A DNA stretch of 64,000 nucleotides from JBGAPI01 sp044221335 (GTDB lineage Bacteria > Pseudomonadota > Gammaproteobacteria > Xanthomonadales > Ahniellaceae). Of this stretch, positions 41,972 through 50,316 are shown in pieces (the first letter of the stretch is position 1; every line of letters starts with the position of its first letter). The stretch lies in the NCBI GenBank assembly GCA_044221335.1, contig JBGAPI010000025.1, positions 1-64,000 of the forward strand, written 5' to 3'. Under the pieces are notes generated by a model. That model searched no databases, had not been told where the DNA came from, and saw only the letters and a list, made by a program, of their open reading frames with translations. Position numbers and translations under genes: made by a program.

Positions 41972-43033
41972 TCAGGAAATGACGCGCTGCACGAACCACA
42001 CCAGTCCCATCGCACCCACCAGCACCGACGCCACCCGCACGCCGTGCGGGTCGAAGCCAGGCCGCCGACGCAGCAGCGCGACCACCGGCAGCAGCAGCGC
42101 CAGGACGGCGAGTTGTCCGATCTCGACGCCGAGGTTGAAGCCGAGCAGCGCCATCGGCAGATCCGACCTTGGCAAGGCGATCTCCTGCAGTGCGCCGGCG
42201 AAGCCGAAGCCGTGGATCAGCCCGAACGGAAACGTGATCCGCCAGCGTCGCTCGATGTCCTTCGCGAACCAGTTCTCGCCGGCGACATAGACGATGGTCA
42301 GCGCGATCAGCGGCTCGATCAGGGCCGGCGGCGGCGCCAGGACACCGAACACGGCAAGACCGAGCGTGATCGAGTGCGCGACGGTGAAGGCGGTGACCAC
42401 CTTCACCACCGCGGCGATGCGGCCGCCGAGCACCACCAGTGCGAACAGGAACAGCAGGTGATCGTAGCCGCTGAGGATGTGCTCGACGCCCATTCCGACA
42501 AGCCCGACGAAACCCGTCGACGGCGACGACGCGGCGGCGTCGATGGAGAAGCGCGGTGCCGCCTCGTAGACCACCGCCGGCGTCGCGCCGGGCCCGATGG
42601 CGGCGAGATGCCGATGACCGACCGACAGTCGCGCGAGCCAGGGCCAGTGCACCTCGACCGCGCCCTCGGCGCTGGCGCAGTCGTAGTCGGCACGCAGAGC
42701 GACGCCGTCTGCCTCCAGCAGCCGCGCGCCCTGGTAGCTCATCGCGCAGCGGCGACCGCTACGGGTCAGCGCGATCCCGTCGGCCAGCCCCGCCGCGATC
42801 GCCATCGCGCCCTGCTCGAGCTCGGCCTCGGCGAGGCGTCCATCGCCATCGCGGTCGAGACTGTCGACCGCGCGCAGCAGCTCCCCGCGGGCGAACGCGA
42901 GGTCGACGACGACGCGATCACCGGCGATCCGATAGTCGCCGCGCGAGACCCCCACCGCATGGGCGTCGGCCATGTCGGACGCCGCCCAGCACAGGAGGGC
43001 CGCAAGGAGCCGGAGGATGAAGTTCGCATTCAT
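41972..43033 (-). CDS. HupE/UreJ-like membrane protein with EF-hand-like insert
   Basis: A 353-residue membrane protein with signal sequence (ending ADAHA). A soluble N-terminal part (about 25-185) contains DRDGDGRLAEAEL, a canonical-looking EF-hand calcium loop (about 59-71). The C-terminal part has six to seven helices with His motifs (VEHILSGYDHLLFLFAL, FTVAHSITLGLAVFG, FGLIHGFGFAGALQE, GVEIGQLAVLALL) typical of the second HupE/UreJ family, associated with metal handling. It overlaps the upstream TPR gene by 4 bases and is the last of a three-gene unit with the DUF4331 gene. Metal specificity is unknown. Confidence 0.82.
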   Translation of the reverse strand: MNANFILRLLAALLCWAASDMADAHAVGVSRGDYRIAGDRVVVDLAFARGELLRAVDSLDRDGDGRLAEAELEQGAMAIAAGLADGIALTRSGRRCAMSYQGARLLEADGVALRADYDCASAEGAVEVHWPWLARLSVGHRHLAAIGPGATPAVVYEAAPRFSIDAAASSPSTGFVGLVGMGVEHILSGYDHLLFLFALVVLGGRIAAVVKVVTAFTVAHSITLGLAVFGVLAPPPALIEPLIALTIVYVAGENWFAKDIERRWRITFPFGLIHGFGFAGALQEIALPRSDLPMALLGFNLGVEIGQLAVLALLLPVVALLRRRPGFDPHGVRVASVLVGAMGLVWFVQRVIS

Positions 43034-44334
43034 GGGCGGCGTCCGTTGTCGGCGAGCGCGCGACGGCCGAGCAGCGCGCGCGCCTCGGCCGTGAGCGTGG
43101 CGTCGAGCAGCGGTTCGGCGTCGAGCACCTCCGCGATCAACGCGCGACCGCCGTCGCGTTCGCCCTGCGCGTAGCGGACCATGCCGGCGTGGAGGCGGAC
43201 GCGCGGATCGTGCGTGCCGACGGCGAGCGCTGCATCGCTGGCGGCTCGCGCCTCGGCGACGCGGCCGTTGCGCAGCAGCGCGAGCGCATAGGCATCGTCG
43301 ATGTACACGCCGCCACGGCCGCGGCGCTCCTGCTCGATCAGCGAGAGCGCCAACGGCGACTGGTCGCCGCGCCCCGCGAGCCAGCTGCCGAGCCCCAGCG
43401 CATCGCCGCGGCGACCGATCGCGACGACATCGTCGAAGTGACGCGTCGCGGCCGCCTCGTCGCCCATTGCCTCGGCGGCCTCCACGGCCAGCGCCGCGGC
43501 CTCGAGGCTGCGCCGCTGGCCCAGGAGCGGCGTGAGCCGCGACAGGGCCCTCTCCGGCCGCCGCTCGGCCAGGTCGATCCGAGCCCGGACCAGCAGCGCT
43601 TGAACCGACTCCGGCCATCGTGCCAGCGCGGCGTCGGCTAGCGCAGTCGCGCCGCTACGATCTCCGGCCGCGGCATAGACCGCCGCTGCATCCGCCAGCA
43701 GCCAGGCCGCCGCCTCCGGTCGTGCCGGATCGAGCCGGGACAGCGCGTCCTTGTACATCCGGGTCGCGCCGGCGAAGTCGCCCCGCAGCCAGCGCAGCCA
43801 GGCGGCGCGCGCATACGCCGGCGCGGCCGGCTGGACCTCCAGCTGCCTCTGCACCGCGTCGGTGGCGGCGTCGTAGTGGCCGAGCTCGAGCTCCGCGTCG
43901 GCCAGCACGCCGAGCGCCTCGGGGCGATCGGCGTCGATCGAAAGAATGGCAGCCGCGACGTCGCGCGCCTCGCCGAATCGGTGGTTCTCCATCAGGTCCA
44001 GCGCGACCAGCTCCCGCGCCGCCGGCAGTCCCGGGACGTCCGCCTCGGCCTTCTCGGCACAGGCGCGGACGTTGAGGAAGAATCCGGGATCGGCCGCGCG
44101 CCGCGCCTGCCGCAGGAAACGCTGGCCACGGTCGACGTAGGCCAGAGCGCGGTGCTCGGGTCGCGGGTCGGCGGCGATTCTCGCGACGGCGCCGCTGGCA
44201 TCGCCCGGCAGCGGGGCGGCGCAGAGCAGGGTCGGCTCGTCCGCGATCGTCACCGCAGTCGGAGGTGCCACATGCCCGCAAGCGGCGAGCGCGGCGAAAC
44301 CGAGCACGAGCAGGGTCGGTCGGGTCTGGATCAT
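43030..44334 (-). CDS. TPR-repeat lipoprotein
   Basis: A 434-residue protein with a lipoprotein signal (LGFAALAACGH) and about nine TPR-like helical pairs, for example LGVLADAELELGHYDAATDAVQRQLEVQP and YARAAWLRWLRGDFAGATRMYKDALSRLD. Start 44334 puts the lipobox at residues 15-20. It lies between the DUF4331 gene and the HupE-like gene; the terminator between it and DUF4331 is at 44350-44381, so part of the transcription may come from read-through. Probably a periplasmic scaffold for the neighbouring proteins. Confidence 0.75.
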   Translation of the reverse strand: MIQTRPTLLVLGFAALAACGHVAPPTAVTIADEPTLLCAAPLPGDASGAVARIAADPRPEHRALAYVDRGQRFLRQARRAADPGFFLNVRACAEKAEADVPGLPAARELVALDLMENHRFGEARDVAAAILSIDADRPEALGVLADAELELGHYDAATDAVQRQLEVQPAAPAYARAAWLRWLRGDFAGATRMYKDALSRLDPARPEAAAWLLADAAAVYAAAGDRSGATALADAALARWPESVQALLVRARIDLAERRPERALSRLTPLLGQRRSLEAAALAVEAAEAMGDEAAATRHFDDVVAIGRRGDALGLGSWLAGRGDQSPLALSLIEQERRGRGGVYIDDAYALALLRNGRVAEARAASDAALAVGTHDPRVRLHAGMVRYAQGERDGGRALIAEVLDAEPLLDATLTAEARALLGRRALADNGRRP

Positions 44335-44349
44335 GCAACGGTCTCCCAT

Positions 44350-44381
44350 AAAAAAGCCCCGCCGCGTCGCCGCGGCGGGGC
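44350..44381 (-). terminator. Rho-independent terminator after the DUF4331 gene
   Basis: On the minus strand GCCCCGCCGCGGCGACGCGG is followed by CGGGGC and TTTTTTAT: a 12-bp GC stem with a six-T tract, 16 bases after the DUF4331 stop. It would limit expression of the two downstream genes relative to DUF4331. Confidence 0.9.
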
Positions 44382-44396
44382 CGAGCCCAAACGAAC

Positions 44397-45905
44397 TCAG
44401 TCACCCAGTTCCGGGTGGATCTTGTTGGTGCCGCCGTGACCGTCGTTGAGGCCGTCGTGCGGGGCCGGCACGAACGGGAAGTCGGTCAGGTAGTCCTTGT
44501 CGTTGCCACCGACGCCGTCACCCGCGCCGCTGCCCGGATTGCCGGCGACGATCAGGCCGATCAGCGCGTCGCTGACGTCGACCTGCTCCTTGTTCGGCGC
44601 CGAGCCGCCGTCGAGCCGGCGACCGTTAGGGAACTGCGAGTCGATCGAGGCATCGAGGGTGATCACGTCGCCGGTGAAGCCGTCCGCGATCGGGATCGGG
44701 CGACCGAGGTTGATCGCCTTGATGATGTCCGTACGCGGACCCTCGAGGCCGGCGCTCTTGGCATCGATGTTCAGCGCGCCGTAGATGCCCAGCACCTCGG
44801 CGTCGCGCACCAGCACCGGGTAGAGGATGTCGTTGCCGAAGTTCGACACGTCGTTGAGCGGCGAGGTGCGCAGATACCTGTTCTGCCGCATCGTGCCGAT
44901 CAGTCCGGCATTGAACAGCGGCAGCGCCTCGCGGCCCACCTGGCGCCACGGGCCGTCGTACTTGTAGCCGCTCACCATGTTGTTCGGATCGACCTTGCGG
45001 TTCTCGCGCACCGAGATGTTGAACCACACGCGGAGCAGCGCATCGGTGGAATCGGCGACCAGGGTGCCGTTGTGCGGGATGCCATTCGGGAACAGGTCGG
45101 AGGTCGGAATCTCCAGCGCGACCGTGAACAGGTTGAAGCCGGTGAACACGTCCTCGCAGTCGGAGTCGCGCGCGCCCTGGATGCCGAACAGGCCCTTCCG
45201 GCACAGGTTCACGAGGTCGAAGATGCCCTTCTCGTCCAGGTAGTAGGGATCGTCGCGCTGACCGCTGAACGCGCGACCGCCGTTGGCGAGGGTCGGGATG
45301 AAGTTGGCACGGATGAAGTCGTCGTTGAACAGGTTCACCTTGCGGCTGGACTGGTCACCCGACTCGTAGCCCTTGAACTGGCCGAGGTTGTAGACGAGGC
45401 GGTCGGTCTGCGGCCCGTGGTTGTTCGGCGCCACCGGCAGGTTGTCGCCGATCACCGTCTCCTTGCCTCGCGCGTCGATGCGGGTGACCTTGTAGGTCTC
45501 CTTGCCGCCGGTCAGCTGCCACAGCAGCTCGTTGCCGCCGAGCGGCGCGTCGTTCGGGCCGGGGGCGCCGTCGGTCGGCGGAGTGACCTTGAACTCGACG
45601 CGATACGTCATCGCGTCCTTCAGGCTCGCGCCCTTGCCGATGTGGAACTCGTAGCGGTAGCCCTCGCACGCGCGCAGGCCCTGGTTGCCCTGGCCCGGCT
45701 CGTGCAGCGGATTGAAATTGCCGATCAGGTACAGCTTGTCGTGCGTGCCGGGCTTGACCCAGGCGTAGACGTCCGTGTTGTCGGCGCAGGGCTCGTTCAA
45801 GACGGCCAGCGCTTCGCGATGGCTCGAAGCCATCGCAACCGGTGCGCTGAACGCACATGCCGCAGCCAACGCCGACAGCGTGGCGAACTTCGCAAGAGAG
45901 TGCAT
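44397..45905 (-). CDS. DUF4331 family secreted protein
   Basis: A 502-residue exported protein. After a signal peptide ending VAMA the mature protein begins SSHREAL, the hallmark of DUF4331. Family blocks NTDVYAWVKPGTHDKLYLIGNFNPLHEP, FNDDFIRANFIPTLANGGRAFSGQRDDPYYLD and FTGFNLFTVALEIPTSDLFPNG are present; the Cys residues at NEPCADN, RACEGY, NLCRKG and DSDCEDV could form disulfides. Function is unknown. The gene starts a unit followed by the TPR lipoprotein and HupE-like protein, a grouping I recall from other gammaproteobacteria. Its 5' region has nested palindromes (45919-46010). Confidence 0.88.
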   Translation of the reverse strand: MHSLAKFATLSALAAACAFSAPVAMASSHREALAVLNEPCADNTDVYAWVKPGTHDKLYLIGNFNPLHEPGQGNQGLRACEGYRYEFHIGKGASLKDAMTYRVEFKVTPPTDGAPGPNDAPLGGNELLWQLTGGKETYKVTRIDARGKETVIGDNLPVAPNNHGPQTDRLVYNLGQFKGYESGDQSSRKVNLFNDDFIRANFIPTLANGGRAFSGQRDDPYYLDEKGIFDLVNLCRKGLFGIQGARDSDCEDVFTGFNLFTVALEIPTSDLFPNGIPHNGTLVADSTDALLRVWFNISVRENRKVDPNNMVSGYKYDGPWRQVGREALPLFNAGLIGTMRQNRYLRTSPLNDVSNFGNDILYPVLVRDAEVLGIYGALNIDAKSAGLEGPRTDIIKAINLGRPIPIADGFTGDVITLDASIDSQFPNGRRLDGGSAPNKEQVDVSDALIGLIVAGNPGSGAGDGVGGNDKDYLTDFPFVPAPHDGLNDGHGGTNKIHPELGD

Positions 45906-45918
45906 GAGATTTCCTTTT

Positions 45919-46010
45919 CCGGGTGAATGAGCGGCGATTCGCTCGCCGATTCCTACGCCGCGATGTTTCACCCGGATTCAGGTTTTTCTTCGTTGCACGA
46001 AGAAAAACCT
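45919..46010. promoter_or_regulatory. Nested palindromes upstream of the DUF4331 gene
   Basis: Two structures: CCGGGTGAA (45919-45927) pairs with TTCACCCGG (45967-45975) around an inner GCGGCGA/TCGCTCGCCG part; then a perfect 13-bp hairpin AGGTTTTTCTTCG (45980-45992), loop TTGCA, CGAAGAAAAACCT (45998-46010). Downstream, TTCACGACGCCTTGATG (46016-46032) is repeated with three changes at 46051-46067. The A/T-rich 13-bp stem is unusual for this GC content and could be a regulatory leader or operator. No gene is supported in 45906-46288. Confidence 0.55.
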
Positions 46011-46288
46011 CTCGCTTCACGACGCCTTGATGCGGCGTCGACGAATCCTTCACGGAGCCTTGATGGTTTGTGCACGAAGTCGCTGAATTCGAGCAACACC
46101 ATCGAGTCGCCCCACAAGAACAAGTCACGCTCGCTCTTGTCTCCTGACGACTCTTCGCGTCCCCTCCCGGCGGCCCCATCGTCCAATTGCGGAGTTCGCG
46201 CGCAGCGCGAAATCCGGCCGCCCCGAGAGCATTTGCTCTAGACCCGACACCTAGCGTGCGGGAGTTGACCTCAACCCATAGGGCGGGG

Positions 46289-47869
46289 ATGTACGACTTC
46301 ATCATCGTGGGCGCCGGTTCCGCCGGCTGCGTGCTGGCGAACCGGCTGTCGGCCGACCCGTCCAACAAGGTGCTGCTGATCGAGGCCGGTGGGCGCGACT
46401 GGCATCCGTTCATCCACATGCCGGCCGGCATCGCGAAGCTGGTCGGGAAGAAGGGCGTCAACTGGGACTACAGCACCGAGCCGGAAGCCAGGCTCGGCGG
46501 CCGGCGGCTGTGGTGGCCGCGTGGCAAGGTGCTGGGCGGCTCGAGTTCGATCAACGCGATGTGCTACATCCGCGGCGACGCGCGCGACTACGACGAGTGG
46601 GAGGCGCTCGGCGCCAAAGGCTGGGGCTGGCGCGACGTGCTGCCCTACTTCAAGCGCAGCGAGGACAACCAGCGTGGAGCGAGCGACTTCCACGGCGTCG
46701 GCGGCCCGCTCGGTGTCTCCGACCTGCGCTACAAGAACGAGCTGACTCCGGTGTTCCTCGCGGCTGCGCAGGCCGCCGGCCATGTCGCCAACGCCGATTT
46801 CAACGGAGCCGAGCAGCGCGGTGTCGGCCTGTATCAGGTCACCCAGCGCGACGGCGCCCGCTGCTCCAGCGCCGAGGGCTACCTGCGCCCGGCCGAACAG
46901 CGCGCCAATCTCGTCACGCTGACCCGCGCGCAGGTGCTGCGCGTGCTGATCGACGGCGGACGCGCGGTCGGCGTCGAGTACAGCCAGGGCGGCGCCGTGC
47001 ACAAGGTCGAGGCGGCACGCGAGGTGCTGCTCGCCGGCGGCGCGATCAACTCGCCGCAGTTGCTGATGCTGTCCGGCATCGGCCCGGCCGACGAACTGCG
47101 CCGCCACGGCATCGCGGTGCGCCACGCCGCGGACGAGGTCGGCGGCAACCTGCAGGACCACCTCGACGCCTGCACCATCTCGCGCTGCCGCGAGCCGATC
47201 ACCTATGACCGCACGAACGACGTCAAGGTCGCGCTCGACTACTACCTGTTCAAGCGCGGCCTCGGCACCTCGAACGTCGCCGAGTCCGGCGGCTTCGCAC
47301 GCTCGACGATCGCGCCGGACGAGCGCTGCGACATCCAGTTCCACTTCGTTCCGGCGATGCTCGACGACCATGGCCGCCACAAGATGGACGGATTCGGCTA
47401 CACGCTGCACGCCTGCGCGCTGCGGCCGCTGTCGCGCGGCCGGCTCGGCCTCGCGAGCGCGGACCCGACCGCGAAGGCGCGGATCGAGGCCAACTACCTG
47501 TCCGACCCCGAAGGCGCCGACCTCGCGACGCTGCGCGCGGCGGTCCGGATGTCGCGCGAGATCTTCGCCGCCGCGCCGTTCGCGAAGTACAACGCCGGCG
47601 AGCTCTTCCCCGGCACCGACGTCACCGACGACGCCGGGATCGACGCCTTCATCCAGCGCAAGTCGGAGACCATCTACCATCCGGTCGGCACCTGCCGGAT
47701 GGGTTCCGACGCGCATGCCGTGGTCGACCCCCAGCTGCGGGTGAACGGCGTGGCGGGCCTGCGCGTGATCGACGCCTCGGTGATGCCGCGTCTCATTGGC
47801 GGCAACACCAACGCGCCGACCATCATGATCGCCGAGCGCGCGAGCGACCTGATCCTCGGCGTGTCGTAG
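46289..47869 (+). CDS. GMC-family FAD oxidoreductase (choline dehydrogenase-like)
   Basis: A 526-residue flavoenzyme. The FAD-binding motif GAGSAGCVLANRLS (about 8-21), GMC signature 1 (GGSSSINAMCYIRGD), signature 2 (LAGGAINSPQLLMLSGIG) and the C-terminal His/Asn region (YHPVGTCRMG, then MPRLIGGNTNAPTIMIAERASDLIL) are all present. The active-site His is His in HPVGTCRM-type context and Asn in GGNTNAP. Specific substrate (choline, long-chain or aromatic alcohol) cannot be fixed. It is preceded by a possible TTGACC -35 at 46266 and its stop TAG belongs to a palindromic repeat. Confidence 0.88.
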   Translation: MYDFIIVGAGSAGCVLANRLSADPSNKVLLIEAGGRDWHPFIHMPAGIAKLVGKKGVNWDYSTEPEARLGGRRLWWPRGKVLGGSSSINAMCYIRGDARDYDEWEALGAKGWGWRDVLPYFKRSEDNQRGASDFHGVGGPLGVSDLRYKNELTPVFLAAAQAAGHVANADFNGAEQRGVGLYQVTQRDGARCSSAEGYLRPAEQRANLVTLTRAQVLRVLIDGGRAVGVEYSQGGAVHKVEAAREVLLAGGAINSPQLLMLSGIGPADELRRHGIAVRHAADEVGGNLQDHLDACTISRCREPITYDRTNDVKVALDYYLFKRGLGTSNVAESGGFARSTIAPDERCDIQFHFVPAMLDDHGRHKMDGFGYTLHACALRPLSRGRLGLASADPTAKARIEANYLSDPEGADLATLRAAVRMSREIFAAAPFAKYNAGELFPGTDVTDDAGIDAFIQRKSETIYHPVGTCRMGSDAHAVVDPQLRVNGVAGLRVIDASVMPRLIGGNTNAPTIMIAERASDLILGVS

Positions 47870-47927
47870 GGCGGGCCATGCCCGCCATCGCGATGCGTTG
47901 CGGCGTTGGCGCGCAGGGTGCGCCCTA
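47867..47927. repeat. TAGGGCG palindromic repeat shared by two convergent stops
   Basis: The left end TAGGGCGGGC (47867) gives the stop codon of the GMC gene on the plus strand; the right end (CGCCCTA, 47921-47927) gives the TAG stop of the convergent gene at 47925-48620 on the minus strand. The interior has GCCATGCCCGCCATCGCG and GGCGCGCAGGGTGCGCC hairpins. Confidence 0.8.
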
Positions 47928-48620
47928 CGCCGACGAGGCGACTCCCTTGCCGACCGCAGCGACCGTCGCTCGTCCGCGCCGCCGCTGCCGCGCCATCCAC
48001 GCCAGCCAATAGACCAGAGTCCCGGCGACCCACAGCACCGGCAGCGCCAGCAGCAACGGCGCGCGCACGCTCGCGGGGAAGAAGCGCATCTGCCCGAGGA
48101 ACAGCGAGGTCGTCGCGATCCACATCGCGAAAGTCATCCGCCACAGATGGCGCGACAGCCGCACCGTGCGGTCGGTCGCCGGGCGACGCAGTTCACGAAG
48201 GTCACCGACGATCGCGGTCAGCGCCACCGTCGCGAACAGGATGAGCGGCGCCGGCGGCACGCCGTCGGGGCGATGGCTCGGATGCTGCAGCAGGTCGAGC
48301 GCCATCAGGACGTCGAGGCCACCGGCGATCACCGCGAACGGCAGCAGCACCGCCGTCGCCAGCGGCGACACCGGGAAGCGGCGCTGGACCGCGAGCCAGC
48401 CGCTCGCGACCAGATAGAAGGTCAGCGTCGCCGCCGCGACGTTCACCAGGTTGAAGCTCAGCCAGCGCGCGCTGACGAACGCGCTCGCCGTCATCGTCGC
48501 CATCGCCGCGACGAACACGAGGCCGATCCGCCGGTGCAAGGCTCCGCCCTTGTGCGCGGCCAGCGCCAGAGCGCCGGCCAGGATCGACAGCAGTCCCGCG
48601 ACGATGTGCAGCTCGCGCAT
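47925..48620 (-). CDS. DUF2306-like multi-pass membrane protein
   Basis: A 231-residue membrane protein of about seven helices. MRELHIVAGLLSILAGALALAAHKGGALHRRIGLVFVAAMATM matches the N-terminus of DUF2306-type proteins, with the His-Arg-Arg motif between helices; RLSRHLWRMTFAMWIATTSLFLGQ fits the later conserved block. Same broad family as the product of 2645-3487. GGAGG lies 5 bases before the ATG. It stands alone, convergent with the GMC gene. Function unknown. Confidence 0.75.
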   Translation of the reverse strand: MRELHIVAGLLSILAGALALAAHKGGALHRRIGLVFVAAMATMTASAFVSARWLSFNLVNVAAATLTFYLVASGWLAVQRRFPVSPLATAVLLPFAVIAGGLDVLMALDLLQHPSHRPDGVPPAPLILFATVALTAIVGDLRELRRPATDRTVRLSRHLWRMTFAMWIATTSLFLGQMRFFPASVRAPLLLALPVLWVAGTLVYWLAWMARQRRRGRATVAAVGKGVASSA

Positions 48621-48764
48621 GACGTCCTCCCGAAGGTGATGGCTCCACTCTAGGCAGGACACCACCGGCGGCCAGCGCGGTGCGACGGATGACGGTCCGG
48701 AAGGGACGAAGCACGGAGGGGCCGCGCCGGAATTCCCGGCTCGATGCGATGCCGCGGCGGCCGA

Positions 48765-48787
48765 CTGCAACATCGGTGCAACATCAC
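48765..48787. promoter_or_regulatory. 11-bp direct repeat, possible distal Pho box
   Basis: TGCAACATCGG (48766-48776) is followed at once by TGCAACATCAC (48777-48787): a direct repeat at the 11-bp period used by PhoB, with CTGCAAC/GTGCAAC sharing five of seven bases with CTGTCAC. TAGGAT (48793-48798) follows. It lies 300 bp before pstS. A different regulator is possible. Confidence 0.35.
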
Positions 48788-49012
48788 CGACCTAGGATGG
48801 GGGCGTCGAAAAGGTCGCCCACCGGCCCGCCCGACTCTCCTTCCACTTGGTGTTTCGGCCACTGTTTCGCCCTCGGGCGCGGCACGGGATGTGCTGCGCC
48901 CGGATTCTTTTCCCCGGCCCGAATTCCGACCGCCGGAGATCGCCGGGCGCGCCGGAGCCCCCCTTCGAAAACGATCGTGTCGGCGATCGCCGGCGACCGC
49001 ACCCCCGGCAAC

Positions 49013-49030
49013 GCGTCATCGGGTTGTCAC
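49013..49030 (+). promoter_or_regulatory. Pho box before pstS
   Basis: GCGTCAT, CGGG, TTGTCAC: the 7-4-7 layout of the PhoB consensus CTGTCAT-4 bases-CTGTCAC, with five of seven and six of seven matches. It ends 58 bases before the pstS ATG. Confidence 0.75.
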
Positions 49031-49088
49031 ATTGGGACCCGAAGATGCCGCCGCTCGAACGACCCCTGTCCGTCTTCCGGAGAACCCC

Positions 49089-50108
49089 ATGCTGTCCCCG
49101 CTGAAGTCCCTCGTCCTCGTCGCCGCGCTTGCTGTCGCGACGACCCAGTCCGCCGCGGCCGCCGACGTCACCGGCGCCGGCGCCAGTTTCGTGTTCCCGG
49201 TCATGTCCAAGTGGTCGGCCGACTACGCCAAGGCCGGCAAGGACAAGATCAACTACCAGTCGATCGGATCGGCCGGCGGCATCGCGCAGATCAAGGGCGC
49301 GACCGTCGACTTCGGCTCCTCCGATGCGCCGCTGTCCCCGGACGACCTGAAGTCCGCGAACCTCGGCCAGTTCCCGTCCGTCATCGGCGGCGTGGTCCCG
49401 GCCGTCAACCTGCCGGGCGTCGAGGTCGGCAAGATCAATTTCACCGGCCCGCTGCTGGCCGACATCTTCCTGGGCAAGATCACCAAGTGGAACGACAAGG
49501 CGATCGCCGAGGTCAATCCGGGTGTGACCCTGCCGGAGATGAACATCACCGTCGTGCACCGCTCGGACGGCTCCGGCACCACCTTCAACTACGTCAACTT
49601 CCTGTCGAAGGTCAGCGACGAGTGGAAGAGCAAGGTCGGCGAAGGCACCTCGGTGAAGTGGCCGGTCGGCATCGGCGGCAAGGGCAACGAAGGCGTCGGC
49701 GCCTACGTCAAGCAGATCAAGGGCTCGATCGGCTACCTCGAGCTGTCCTACGCGACCACCAACCACCTGGTCTACGGCGCGGTGAAGAACGCCGCCGGCA
49801 AGTTCGTCGTGCCGAGCGCCGCCTCGTTCCAGGCCGCGGCCAAGAGCGCCGAGTGGGGCAAGGCCTCCGACTTCTTCCTGGTGATTACCAACGCGCCGGG
49901 CGACGAGTCCTACCCGATCGCCGCGACCAACTTCATCCTGATGTCGAAGGCCCCGAAGGATGCGGCGAAGAGCAAGGCCGCGCTGGAGTTCTTCAAGTGG
50001 GCCTACGCCTCGGGCGACCAGGCCGCCAGCGACCTCGGCTATGTGCCGCTGCCGGACGAGCTGGTGAAGCAGATCGAGACCTACTGGGCCGCGAACCTCA
50101 AGTTCTGA
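49089..50108 (+). CDS. pstS: Phosphate ABC transporter substrate-binding protein PstS
   Basis: A 339-residue periplasmic phosphate-binding protein. The signal peptide ends QSAAAA; the mature protein starts DVTGAGASFVFPVMSKWSADY, and phosphate-contacting motifs GSAGGIAQIKG, DFGSSDAPL and HRSDGSGTTFNYVNFL follow. YPIAATNFILM near the C-terminus is also typical. It delivers phosphate to PstCAB. A Pho box precedes it and pstC follows after 208 bp that hold a REP-like hairpin, which could set a higher PstS level than the membrane components. Confidence 0.96.
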   Translation: MLSPLKSLVLVAALAVATTQSAAAADVTGAGASFVFPVMSKWSADYAKAGKDKINYQSIGSAGGIAQIKGATVDFGSSDAPLSPDDLKSANLGQFPSVIGGVVPAVNLPGVEVGKINFTGPLLADIFLGKITKWNDKAIAEVNPGVTLPEMNITVVHRSDGSGTTFNYVNFLSKVSDEWKSKVGEGTSVKWPVGIGGKGNEGVGAYVKQIKGSIGYLELSYATTNHLVYGAVKNAAGKFVVPSAASFQAAAKSAEWGKASDFFLVITNAPGDESYPIAATNFILMSKAPKDAAKSKAALEFFKWAYASGDQAASDLGYVPLPDELVKQIETYWAANLKF

Positions 50109-50253
50109 GCGACACGAACGCAGGCTGGGGAGAGCCCGAAGGGCGAAACCCCGCACCGGAGCAGCCGCGGCCCTTCCCACGAAGCGCCGCGGCGTTGCTC
50201 TTCAGCACTGTACGAAACACCCCGATTCGTTCCCTCGTAGCCGCTACGCCGAT

Positions 50254-50284
50254 GCTGGGTTTCGCGCTTTGCGCTCTACCCAGC
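50254..50284. repeat. REP-like hairpin between pstS and pstC
   Basis: GCTGGGT (50254-50260) pairs with ACCCAGC (50278-50284), with an interior TTCGCGCTTTGCGCTCT. Such intercistronic hairpins often protect the upstream message, consistent with high PstS demand. Confidence 0.6.
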
Positions 50285-50316
50285 CACGCCGTTCAACATC
50301 GCGACGTCAGACCGAA

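Noticed and set aside
45927..46241. ORFs of 104 (+) and 72 (-) codons upstream of the DUF4331 gene
   Set aside because: No ribosome site or family features, and the region is dominated by palindromes.
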